NCBI RefSeq assembly: GCF_963675985.1
Contig: NZ_OY780957.1
Coordinates: 1,511,501-1,575,500 of the forward strand
Origin: an uncultured Roseibium sp.
GTDB taxonomy: Bacteria > Pseudomonadota > Alphaproteobacteria > Rhizobiales > Stappiaceae
DNA: 64,000 nucleotides
Reading direction: 5' to 3'
The notes beneath the pieces were generated by a model, which saw only the letters and a list, made by a program, of their open reading frames with translations, had not been told where the DNA came from and made no database searches. Made by a program: the position numbers and the translations under genes. Below, one piece after another: positions 18,179 through 26,140 of this stretch. Numbering within the stretch: position 1 is the first letter of the stretch; the number at the start of each line of letters is the position of its first letter.

Positions 18179-19498
18179 ATGAGCACCGGATTTTTCGGCG
18201 ATCTCGAACCGATCCGTTACACCGGCCCCGAAAGCACCGACCCGCTCGGCTACCGCTTCTATAATAAGGACGAAGTGGTTCTCGGCAAGCGCATGGAAGA
18301 CCATCTGCGCCTGGCGGTGTGTTACTGGCACAGCTTCTGCTGGCCGGGCACCGACCCCTTCGGTGGCGACACCTTCCAGCGCGCCTGGATGGCGGCGGAC
18401 GGCGATCCGATGGCGCAGGCGCGCCTGAAAGCCGATGTCGCCTTTGAGATGTTCGAAATCCTCGGCATGCCGTTCTTCACCTTCCACGACCGCGACATCG
18501 CGCCGGAAGGGGCGACGCTCGCCGAAAGCAATGCCAATGTGAACGCGATTGCCGACATCTTCGAAGACAAGATGTCGGCCTCCGGCATGAAGCTTTTGTG
18601 GGGCACGGCGAACCTCTTCTCCAACCGGCGCTACATGGGCGGAGCGGCCACCAACCCGGACCCGGACGTCTTCGCCTATGCGGCGGCGCAGGTGAAGAAC
18701 GTCATGGACGCCACGCACCGGCTGAAGGGCGAGAACTACGTGCTCTGGGGCGGCCGCGAAGGCTATGAGACCTTGCTCAACACGGATCTGTCCCGCGAGC
18801 TGGATCAGCTCGGCCGCTTCCTCTCCATGGTGGTCGACTACAAGCACAAGATCGGCTTTACCGGCACGATCCTGATCGAGCCCAAGCCGCAGGAGCCGAC
18901 CAAGCACCAGTACGACTACGACGTGGCCACCGTCTTCGGCTTCTTGAAGCGCTACGGCCTGGAAAACGAAGTGAAGGTGAACATCGAGCAGGGGCACGCG
19001 ATCCTGGCCGGCCATTCCTTCGAACATGAACTGGCGCTCGCCAATGCGCTGGGCATCTTCGGCTCCGTCGACATGAACCGGAACGACTACCAGTCCGGCT
19101 GGGACACGGACCAGTTTGCCATGAACGTCCCCGAACTGGCGCTTGCCTATTACGAGATCCTGAAGGCGGGCGGCTTTACCACCGGCGGCACCAATTTCGA
19201 CGCCAAGCTACGGCGCCAGTCGATCGATCCGGTGGATCTGATCCAGGCTCATGTCGGCTCCGCCGATGCGATCGCAAGAGGCTTGAAGGCGGCCGCACGG
19301 ATGCTGGAGGACGGACGCCTGAAGGGCCATGTCGACGCCCGTTATGACGGCTGGAACAAGCCGGAAAACGCCGCGATCCTGAAGGGTGAGAGCTCGCTGG
19401 AAGCGCTGGCGGACCGGGTCCATGGCGAAGACCTGGAGCCGCAGCCGAAATCCGGTCGCCAGGAATATCTGGAAAGCCTGGTCAATCTCTACGTCTGA
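18179..19498 (+). CDS. xylA: Xylose isomerase XylA
   Basis: Interconverts D-xylose and D-xylulose using two divalent metals. The 439-residue TIM barrel has the catalytic FHDRD segment (His103), the metal-binding KIGFTGTILIEPKPQEP strand and the NIEQGHAILAGHSF and DMNRNDYQ segments. Length matches the class II enzymes (Escherichia coli 440). The ATG at 18179 follows AAGGAG overlapping the xylB stop; a longer open frame upstream overlaps xylB and is rejected. Last gene of the xylose set, followed by a terminator-like hairpin. Confidence 0.97.
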   Translation: MSTGFFGDLEPIRYTGPESTDPLGYRFYNKDEVVLGKRMEDHLRLAVCYWHSFCWPGTDPFGGDTFQRAWMAADGDPMAQARLKADVAFEMFEILGMPFFTFHDRDIAPEGATLAESNANVNAIADIFEDKMSASGMKLLWGTANLFSNRRYMGGAATNPDPDVFAYAAAQVKNVMDATHRLKGENYVLWGGREGYETLLNTDLSRELDQLGRFLSMVVDYKHKIGFTGTILIEPKPQEPTKHQYDYDVATVFGFLKRYGLENEVKVNIEQGHAILAGHSFEHELALANALGIFGSVDMNRNDYQSGWDTDQFAMNVPELALAYYEILKAGGFTTGGTNFDAKLRRQSIDPVDLIQAHVGSADAIARGLKAAARMLEDGRLKGHVDARYDGWNKPENAAILKGESSLEALADRVHGEDLEPQPKSGRQEYLESLVNLYV

Positions 19499-19504
19499 AA
19501 ACCC

Positions 19505-19538
19505 GCCGTGCGCATGGCCTTGTGCGCGCGGCCTTTTC
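19505..19538 (+). terminator. Rho-independent terminator after xylA
   Basis: GCCGTGCGCA (19505-19514) pairs with TGCGCGCGGC (19523-19532) through an 8-base loop with one G-T pair, then C and TTTT. It begins 6 bp after the xylA stop codon. Confidence 0.7.
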
Positions 19539-19647
19539 CTGCCCTTTCGCTGCGCCATGCCCGTCTGCCACAAGTTTGTGCTCGGTTTGCGCTGAAAAAC
19601 GGCAGCGTCACCTTTTCTCCGTCATGCTCTCCACCTAAGAAGAAGAC

Positions 19648-20385
19648 ATGAAGGATTTGCCGCCGATTGGGCCGAATGAGGCTCTCTTTCTCGATTTCGA
19701 CGGGACACTGGTCGATTTGGCGCCGCGCCCGGAAGATGTCCGGGTGTCGGATGACGTCATCCTGGCCCTCTCCCGCCTGCAGGATCGTCTCGATGGAGCA
19801 CTGGCCGTTGTCTCCGGCCGGCCGATCGCTCAGATCGACGCCTTTCTTGCGCCCTTGCACCTGCCTGCCGCCGGTCTTCACGGACTGGAACACCGCCATA
19901 CCGTCGGCGCCGATATAGAGCGGACGAAACCCGGCCCGGAAATCCGCGCCCTGAAAGGTGTCGTCCGCAATTCCGGCCTTCTGGAAAAGGGCGTCTACCT
20001 GGAAGACAAGGGCGCTACGCTTGCTCTTCACTACCGGTCTGTTCCGGCCATGGAAGAGGCGGTGGTCAGGCTCATGACCGAAGCGCTCGAGGCGTTACCT
20101 GCTCTTCACATCATTCGGGGCAAGATGGTGGTTGAGGCCAAACCCTTCGCCAGCGACAAGGGCAGTGCTGTCCGGTCGTTTCTCGAACACGCGCCGTTCA
20201 AGGGCCGTAAACCGATCTTCATCGGGGATGATGTAACCGATGAAGACGGTATAGCGGCCGCCCAGGACGCCGGCGGGATCGGCATCAAGGTGGGCGACGG
20301 CGAAACCTGCGCACGCTATCGGCTGAATGATGTGGCCGCGGTGCATGGCTGGCTTGCGGGTAAAATGACAGTCACGGAGACCTGA
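19648..20385 (+). CDS. otsB: Trehalose-6-phosphate phosphatase OtsB
   Basis: Removes phosphate from trehalose 6-phosphate. The 245-residue HAD-superfamily protein shows motif I LFLDFDGTLVD (nucleophile Asp16, general acid Asp18), motif II VVSGRP and motif IV GDDVTDEDG. First gene of otsB-GH15-otsA: the next start lies 3-6 bp after its stop. Trehalose made by this pair serves as an osmoprotectant and stress solute, which fits a marine or salt-exposed organism. The operon begins about 110 bp beyond the xylA terminator and so is probably independent of xylose control. Confidence 0.95.
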   Translation: MKDLPPIGPNEALFLDFDGTLVDLAPRPEDVRVSDDVILALSRLQDRLDGALAVVSGRPIAQIDAFLAPLHLPAAGLHGLEHRHTVGADIERTKPGPEIRALKGVVRNSGLLEKGVYLEDKGATLALHYRSVPAMEEAVVRLMTEALEALPALHIIRGKMVVEAKPFASDKGSAVRSFLEHAPFKGRKPIFIGDDVTDEDGIAAAQDAGGIGIKVGDGETCARYRLNDVAAVHGWLAGKMTVTET

Positions 20386-20388
20386 TTG

Positions 20389-22197
20389 ATGGTTTGGACA
20401 CCGCCTGTAAAACTCTCGCCCTCGCTCGATCTGGCGATGATCGGCAATTGCTCTTTTGCCGGGCTGATCGACAGGATGGGCTCGGTGGTCTGGTGCTGCC
20501 TGCCACGGTTCGACGGCGATCCGGTGTTTCACAGTCTGCTCGGCACGCGCGGAGAGGTTGGCGACGGCGAATTCACCATCGAGCTGAACGGCGCGGTGCG
20601 CTCCGAACAGGAATATGTGCCCAACACCGCGATCGTGAAGACGCGCCTGTTTGACGGCCAGGGCAACGCCATTGAAATAACCGACTTCGCGCCGCGCTTT
20701 ACCCGCAAGGGCCGCACGTTCCGGCCGAACAGCATCGTGCGCCGTGTCCGGCCCCTGTCCGGCCATCCGCGCATCAAGGTCTGTTGCCGGCCGCGGTTTG
20801 CCTGGGGCAAGCGGGTCCCCGACATGACCTTCGGGTCCAACCACATCCGCTGGGTTGGTGATGGCACCACCTTGCGGATGACCACCAACGCCTCCGTCAC
20901 CTATGTGCGGGAGGAAACGCCGTTCCTGGTCGACGGTCCGTTGTCGTTTTATCTCGGCCCCGACGAATCGCTGACCGAGCATCCGGAATGGCTGTGCCGG
21001 GATTTCGAGGAAAACACCGAACGGTACTGGCGCCGCTGGACACGCCGTCTCGGGCTGCCGCTGGAATACCAGGAAGCGGTCATCCGGGCCGCGATCACGC
21101 TGAAGCTGTGCACCTACGAGGAAACCGGCGCGATCATTGCTGCGGCAACCACCTCCATTCCCGAAGCGGACAAGACCGAACGCAACTGGGACTACCGCTA
21201 CTGCTGGCTGCGTGACGCCTTTTTCGTGATCCGCGCGCTGAATTCCCTCTCCGAAATGGAGACGATGGAAAACTACCTGCGCTATCTGAACAATATCGCG
21301 GCCGTCACCAACGGCAGCCACGTCCAGCCGCTCTTCGGCATCGGTCTTGAGGAAAAGCTGGTCGAGGAATTCGTCGATCTTCCCGGCTACCGGGGCAACG
21401 GCCCGGTGCGGGTGGGCAATCAGGCCTACGAGCATTTCCAGCATGACGTCTACGGCAATATCGTGCTCGGCGCGGCGCAGGCCTATTTCGACAAGCGTCT
21501 GCTGCACCAGCCGGGCCTGGAGGATTTCCGGCGCCTGGAACAGGTGGGCGAGCGGGCCTTTGCCATGTATGACCAGCCGGATGCCGGCATGTGGGAGCTG
21601 CGCACGCGCGCCAGGGTGCACACATCGTCGGCGCTCATGTGCTGGGCGGCCTGCGACCGGCTTGCCAAGATCGCCCATCGCTTCGGGCTGGAGGAACGCA
21701 CAGCCTATTGGCACGACCGCGCCAAGATCATCCATCAGGCCATTTGCGAACGCGGCTGGAACAAGGAGCGCGGCGCCTTCGTGGAAAGTTTCGAAGGCTC
21801 CGATCTCGATGCTGGGCTCTTGCTGATGGCGGAGGTCGGCTTTCTGCCTGCCAATGATCCGCGGTTCATCTCGACGGTCGACAAGATCGGCGCGCATCTG
21901 CGCCACGGCAATCACCTGTTCCGCTATCATGCGGCCGACGATTTCGGCGCCCCGGAAAATGCCTTCAACATCTGCACCTTCTGGTACATTGACGCGCTTG
22001 CGCGGATCGGCCGCAAGGATGAGGCGCGCGAAATCTACGAGACTATGCTCTCCTGCCGGAACCATGTGGGATTGTTGTCGGAGGATACCACACCTGGGAC
22101 AGGCGAATTGTGGGGCAACTTCCCGCAAACCTATTCGATGGTCGGCATCATCAACGGCGCCGTACGTTTGAGCGCCGGCTGGGAAAGCGTCACCTGA
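20389..22197 (+). CDS. Glycoside hydrolase family 15 (glucoamylase/trehalase-like)
   Basis: A 602-residue cytoplasmic glycosidase of the GH15 type. An N-terminal beta-sandwich (about 1-240, starting SLDLAMIGNCSFAGLID) is followed by an alpha/alpha-barrel. The barrel carries the conserved NWDYRYCWLRDAFF segment and the C-terminal block LLSEDTTP...GELWGNFPQTYS, which holds the catalytic glutamate region. Bacterial members act as glucoamylases, glucodextranases or, as in mycobacteria, trehalases. Placement between otsB and otsA with 3-bp and 44-bp gaps suggests trehalose hydrolysis or processing. ATG 20389 is preferred to a TTG one codon earlier. No signal peptide, so it acts inside the cell. 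Confidence 0.9.
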   Translation: MVWTPPVKLSPSLDLAMIGNCSFAGLIDRMGSVVWCCLPRFDGDPVFHSLLGTRGEVGDGEFTIELNGAVRSEQEYVPNTAIVKTRLFDGQGNAIEITDFAPRFTRKGRTFRPNSIVRRVRPLSGHPRIKVCCRPRFAWGKRVPDMTFGSNHIRWVGDGTTLRMTTNASVTYVREETPFLVDGPLSFYLGPDESLTEHPEWLCRDFEENTERYWRRWTRRLGLPLEYQEAVIRAAITLKLCTYEETGAIIAAATTSIPEADKTERNWDYRYCWLRDAFFVIRALNSLSEMETMENYLRYLNNIAAVTNGSHVQPLFGIGLEEKLVEEFVDLPGYRGNGPVRVGNQAYEHFQHDVYGNIVLGAAQAYFDKRLLHQPGLEDFRRLEQVGERAFAMYDQPDAGMWELRTRARVHTSSALMCWAACDRLAKIAHRFGLEERTAYWHDRAKIIHQAICERGWNKERGAFVESFEGSDLDAGLLLMAEVGFLPANDPRFISTVDKIGAHLRHGNHLFRYHAADDFGAPENAFNICTFWYIDALARIGRKDEAREIYETMLSCRNHVGLLSEDTTPGTGELWGNFPQTYSMVGIINGAVRLSAGWESVT

Positions 22198-22241
22198 TCC
22201 GCCATTCCCGGCGGAAGGAAACAGACAAACTGGAGGATCAA

Positions 22242-23627
22242 ATGGGACGGCTCGTCGTCGTATCGAATCGCGTGGGACCGCTGAAGGATACAGGACGGGC
22301 AGGCGGACTGGCCGTGGCCCTCGTCGATGCCCTGACGAAAACCGGTGGCATCTGGTTCGGCTGGAGCGGAGACGTTTCGGAAGAGGGCACTTTCGGTCAA
22401 CTCAAGAAGCAGAAAACGAAATCGGTCCAGATGGTCCAGGTCGATATGACCCAGGCCGATTACGACGATTTCTATGCGGGATATGCCAACCGTACGCTTT
22501 GGCCGATCCTGCACTATCGGTTGGATCTTGCTGTGTTCGACCGGCGCTTCGAGCAGGGCTACCGCCATGTCAACGACCGGTTCGCAACCCGGCTCAAGCC
22601 GATGCTCAAGCCGGACGACATCGTCTGGATCCACGACTACCATTTCCTCACCATGGCCTCCAATCTCCGGGTGATGGAGGTCACCAATCCGATTGCGTTT
22701 TTCCTGCATATCCCGTTTCCGGCTCCGGAAATCCTCGCGGCTCTTCCCAATGCGGGTTCCATCGTCCGCGCGATGCTGGCCTATGACCTGATCGGCTTCC
22801 AGACCAAGCGGGATGCAAGCAATTTTCGCCGGTTCGTCCGGGAGGAGCTTGGTGGAGAAGACCTGGGCGACGGCAGAATGAAGGTCGGCAGCCACGAAGT
22901 GATCGCGCGGGCCTACCCGATCGGAATCGATGCCGAAGCCTTTTCGAAATTCGCCATGTCACCCGATGCAAGGCGGAATATGTCGCGGCTGGAGAAGCTG
23001 CTGGGCGGTCGCCAGCAGATCATCGGCGTCGACCGCATCGACTATTCCAAGGGCCTGCCGGAACGGTTCAAGGCGTTCGAGCGGCTTCTTGAGGATTATC
23101 CGGAAAACCGGGGGCGCGTGTCCCTGATGCAGGTTGCGCCGTCATCGCGCGCGGAACTCGACGCCTATATCGACATCCGCCGGGAACTGGATGAACTGAC
23201 GGGCCATGTGAACGGCCAATTCGCGGAACTCGACTGGACGCCAATCCGCTTCATGACCAGGTCCTTCCCGCGCCGGGCGCTTGCCGGCATATACCGGGCA
23301 AGCCGCGTCGGCCTGGTGACGCCCCTGCGCGACGGCATGAACCTGGTGGCCAAGGAATATGTCGCAGCGCAGCGCTCGGAAGATCCGGGTGTCCTCGTCC
23401 TGTCCCGCTTTGCAGGTGCTGCGGAGGAAATGCAGGAGGCGATGATCGTCAATCCGCATTCGGCGGAAGAGGTCGCAGCCGCGCTGCAAACCGCGATTAC
23501 CATGCCCCTGGAGGAACGCCGCGACCGCTGGCAGGCCATGTTCGAGCGCCTGTGCGCAAACGATGCGGTTGCCTGGTCCGGCAGGATCATGGCCGATGTG
23601 AAAACGATGAGGCGCAATTTGCGTTGA
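22242..23627 (+). CDS. otsA: Trehalose-6-phosphate synthase OtsA
   Basis: Transfers glucose from UDP-glucose to glucose 6-phosphate. The 461-residue GT20 enzyme begins MGRLVVVSNRVGP, then shows the acceptor segment WIHDYHFL, the HIPFPAPEIL motif, the donor-site GVDRIDYSKGLPERFKAFE block and PLRDGMNLVAKEY. GGAGG at 22232 sets the ATG at 22242; an upstream in-frame extension overlaps the GH15 gene and is not used. Third gene of the trehalose operon. Having synthase, phosphatase and a possible trehalase in one transcript suggests tight turnover of the sugar. Confidence 0.97.
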   Translation: MGRLVVVSNRVGPLKDTGRAGGLAVALVDALTKTGGIWFGWSGDVSEEGTFGQLKKQKTKSVQMVQVDMTQADYDDFYAGYANRTLWPILHYRLDLAVFDRRFEQGYRHVNDRFATRLKPMLKPDDIVWIHDYHFLTMASNLRVMEVTNPIAFFLHIPFPAPEILAALPNAGSIVRAMLAYDLIGFQTKRDASNFRRFVREELGGEDLGDGRMKVGSHEVIARAYPIGIDAEAFSKFAMSPDARRNMSRLEKLLGGRQQIIGVDRIDYSKGLPERFKAFERLLEDYPENRGRVSLMQVAPSSRAELDAYIDIRRELDELTGHVNGQFAELDWTPIRFMTRSFPRRALAGIYRASRVGLVTPLRDGMNLVAKEYVAAQRSEDPGVLVLSRFAGAAEEMQEAMIVNPHSAEEVAAALQTAITMPLEERRDRWQAMFERLCANDAVAWSGRIMADVKTMRRNLR

Positions 23628-23760
23628 AAGCCGTCACTCAACGAGGACTGTCGATGGCGTCTCTCCCCCTCCCATTGAGAGAAGGCCGAGGTTAGCGTTT
23701 CAAACTCTCAAGAATACGGGAAGGATAAATTCCCTCACCCCGGCCTGTCGGCCCGATACT

Positions 23761-24270
23761 CTAAAGCCCCCGGTAGAACCGCCTGCCGTCCGGATCGCTC
23801 AGGTCGTGAAGCCTCTGGGCGGCGTTTCGCGCAAAGCGCAGGGTGACCGCTTTGCGCGTGGCTGCGGCAACCTTGTGCTCCGGTGCCTCCCGGATGATTT
23901 CGGCGCCGAACCCGTCCGACAGGATCAGTCCGGCTTCTTCGGGAAAAATATCAAGCGGCACATCCGGGTGGGTGGCGAAAAAGAGCCGGTCGCAATGCTG
24001 GCGGTAATCGGGCCACTTCGTATCAGCCCGGAAATCGGCAAGGGACGACTTCACCTCGATGATCCAGAGTTCCTGTTTGGGACCGAGCGCAAGCAAGTCG
24101 GCGCGCCGGCCGGAGGCAAGAGTGACTTCCGGCAGACAGGCGTAGTCCATGAGACGCAGCAGCCGTGCCGCGCCGCGCCAGACTTTCAAGGCGGTTTCCG
24201 ACTGGCGCCCGTCCGTTAACGGGTCGTCGAGCCGGATGCGGTTGGCGCTTGAACCAGTTTCCTCATTCAT
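23761..24270 (-). CDS. mmcB: MmcB family DNA-repair protein
   Basis: A 169-residue protein of the MmcB family, PD-(D/E)XK-nuclease-like, known from Caulobacter as part of the SOS response to mitomycin C damage. The core has the nuclease-like arrangement ADLLALGPKQELWIIEVKSS (D...ExK) and DYRQHCDRLFFA. A LexA box lies 10 bp before the start, between a TTGTCA -35 and an AACATT -10 box; counting 6-7 bp from the -10 puts transcription at the ATG itself. That would make a leaderless mRNA and explains the lack of a ribosome-binding site. The box excludes the alternative upstream start at 24288. Confidence 0.88.
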   Translation of the reverse strand: MNEETGSSANRIRLDDPLTDGRQSETALKVWRGAARLLRLMDYACLPEVTLASGRRADLLALGPKQELWIIEVKSSLADFRADTKWPDYRQHCDRLFFATHPDVPLDIFPEEAGLILSDGFGAEIIREAPEHKVAAATRKAVTLRFARNAAQRLHDLSDPDGRRFYRGL

Positions 24271-24276
24271 ACCGGC

Positions 24277-24305
24277 AATGTTCCTCATTTGTTCGTTTTT
24301 GACAA
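24277..24305 (-). promoter_or_regulatory. LexA-controlled, probably leaderless mmcB promoter
   Basis: On the minus strand TTGTCA (24305-24300) and AACATT (24282-24277) are exactly 17 bp apart. In between, 24280-24294 reads GTTC-CTCATTT-GTTC on the plus strand, a perfect match to the alphaproteobacterial LexA box GTTC-N7-GTTC. LexA bound here would block RNA polymerase. Confidence 0.75.
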
Positions 24306-24522
24306 GGTCGGCCCGGAAAAATCCTAATGCGAGCGTTCGGATTTTCCGGGTTTTGCTAACAAATTTGGCAATTTTCCGGAGGTTGAGGTGTGCTGCGTGA
24401 TGCAAATGTCACGGTCTTTCTCAAGAATGGGTCATTTAACCAGCTTATGCATTGCAGTGGCGTTCGGATCGCCACTAGGTTACGGAGATTTTTGTGAGAG
24501 CGTTGGCGTAGGAGGAAGCTGG

Positions 24523-25023
24523 GTGCTCATCCGGTTGATTGCCGTTTTCTTGCTTGGGGGACACGCGCTTGCCGCCGGCGCGCTTTGCGCGGAAGCGGCA
24601 AAGGGAGATATGAAGGTCACTGTCCATCGCTCGTCGCCAATTCTCGAGGGACGCATTCTCGATTTGAAATTTTCGAGTTTCGCGCAAGGGGTTTGGACGC
24701 GGGAAGCAAGTGACTGCGACGCGTTCACGACTGTCGACCGGGGCCGGCCCGGCGGGGTGATCGCGATCTTCCGTAGCCTGATGGAGACCCCCGAAGAGAT
24801 CTGCCAAGTCTACGGTGCGGAACGGGCAGGCGCTGAATCGCAGCGCGCCGCCATGAACTGCCATTTGTGGAGCGGTTCAGAGACACTCGGTCTCGTGACT
24901 GTCCGGCAACTTGGCCCCTCCGGGCTGTCCGTTCAGTTCGGCGAGCATCAGCCGGTTGCCTACCGTTTCTGCCGCGCCATTGCGCCGTTGCTGCTGCCGG
25001 TCAGCCTGCAGGCGGAACGCTAG
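24523..25023 (+). CDS. Small exported protein of unknown function
   Basis: A 166-residue protein with no family I recognise. GTG 24523 is chosen because GGAGG stands 8 bp upstream and the next 22 residues (LIRLIAVFLLGGHALAAGA) form a signal peptide; the frame is open further left but without a start signal. The mature part is about 140 residues, mixed alpha/beta in character, with four cysteines that could form disulfides in the periplasm (CDAF, EICQVY, NCHLW and YRFCRAI segments). The 3' end overlaps the convergent hydrolase gene by 23 bp. Confidence 0.6.
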   Translation: MLIRLIAVFLLGGHALAAGALCAEAAKGDMKVTVHRSSPILEGRILDLKFSSFAQGVWTREASDCDAFTTVDRGRPGGVIAIFRSLMETPEEICQVYGAERAGAESQRAAMNCHLWSGSETLGLVTVRQLGPSGLSVQFGEHQPVAYRFCRAIAPLLLPVSLQAER

Positions 25024-26116
25024 CGTTCTCAGCCCGAAGTCGATCCAGATCCTGTGCCAGTTTAATCATCCGGTCGTCGGCCGGGTAGGTTTCAAAGGTT
25101 CGGGTCAGCAGCTCCCGAGCGTCCGCCAAGGCGCCGGTCCCGATCAGCCATTGGACCCGGCGCAGCGGAAATTCCTTGCGCCAGCGTTTCGGCAACGTGC
25201 GGATGACAGGGTCGGCCGCGATCAGATCTTCTGCCTGCTCCAGAAGGGCAATAGCCCAGGACCTGTCAGCGGATGACGCGGCCGCTTCCGCGGCCAGCCG
25301 GATCATGCCCGGACTTTCCGCAAATCCGGTCAGGGCGATGACCTCTTCCGGTCGAACAGGTTCCCCGGCGGCCAGTCGTTCGCCAAGCAGGCCAAACGCC
25401 TCGAGGTCTTCTATCTCCACAGCTGCGAGCAGGCCTTTCGAGGCAAGTTCGGTCTCCGGATCGCGCTGAAAGGTGGTGATGATCCTGCGGATCAGGTTGA
25501 GGCTGTAGAGATGGTCGTGGCTTGCGTGGCAGGAGCGCAGGAGATGAAGCCGGGTGTCCGGCAGCAGTCGTGCCGCCGCCGCTGCGTTGGTCGCATCGAC
25601 CGGATCATAGACCCCGAAATAAAGATGCACGGAAAACGCCGGGCACGGCGCCTTTTGCCAGTCGAACAGGCGTGGATCGTCGGCGGTAATGCCGTAGTCG
25701 TGGCTCTGGCTGCCCGGATATCCGGCCCTGAGCTCCGGTCCGAAGGCGTGAATGTCGCCGTCCTGCCGGGTGAGCCCGGTCATGAGAGCACCGTATCCGC
25801 CCATGGACGAGCCGTAGTAGACGACTTTCCGCGCGCCGGTTCGGGCAAGCGCGCTGTCGATAGTCGAATGGATCCCGCGTTCCAGGTCCAGGTACCAGCC
25901 GTTTTCGATGTCGTTCAGGAACAGGCAGGCATGCCTTGTGCGGGCGAACAGGCGCTCCAGGCCGAATTTTCCCGCCGGAACCCGTACCTGCGAAAACACG
26001 ATCACGAGCGTGTCGCCGGAGCCTTCCGCAAGCAGGTACTGCAGGCGGTTCGGCAAGGGGGTGTCGGAAAGGGCCGTCATGTGCTGGAGACTGGAGCCAA
26101 ACGGGTGTTTCCGCAA
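25001..26116 (-). CDS. Alpha/beta hydrolase with helical C-terminal extension
   Basis: A 371-residue protein. Residues 1-235 are an alpha/beta-hydrolase fold with nucleophile elbow YYGSSMGGYGA (Ser104), a possible acid in HLYFGVYDPVDA and a histidine in CHASHDHLYS. Residues 236-371 are helix-rich and look like tandem tetratricopeptide-type helices (LLEQAEDLIAADP, ARELLTRTFETYPAD). That layout occurs with hydrolases acting on envelope or secreted material, but the substrate is unknown. There is no signal peptide. It lies 24 bp after the sulP stop on the same strand and may be the tail of the sulfide operon, although its function gives no obvious link. Confidence 0.75.
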   Translation of the reverse strand: MRKHPFGSSLQHMTALSDTPLPNRLQYLLAEGSGDTLVIVFSQVRVPAGKFGLERLFARTRHACLFLNDIENGWYLDLERGIHSTIDSALARTGARKVVYYGSSMGGYGALMTGLTRQDGDIHAFGPELRAGYPGSQSHDYGITADDPRLFDWQKAPCPAFSVHLYFGVYDPVDATNAAAAARLLPDTRLHLLRSCHASHDHLYSLNLIRRIITTFQRDPETELASKGLLAAVEIEDLEAFGLLGERLAAGEPVRPEEVIALTGFAESPGMIRLAAEAAASSADRSWAIALLEQAEDLIAADPVIRTLPKRWRKEFPLRRVQWLIGTGALADARELLTRTFETYPADDRMIKLAQDLDRLRAENASVPPAG

Positions 26117-26140
26117 GCATCCGGATGACGGACGATCCGC

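Noticed and set aside
20095..22128. Long minus-strand open frame opposite the trehalose genes
   Set aside because: No motif, no ribosome site, and the plus strand holds clear otsB and GH15 genes.
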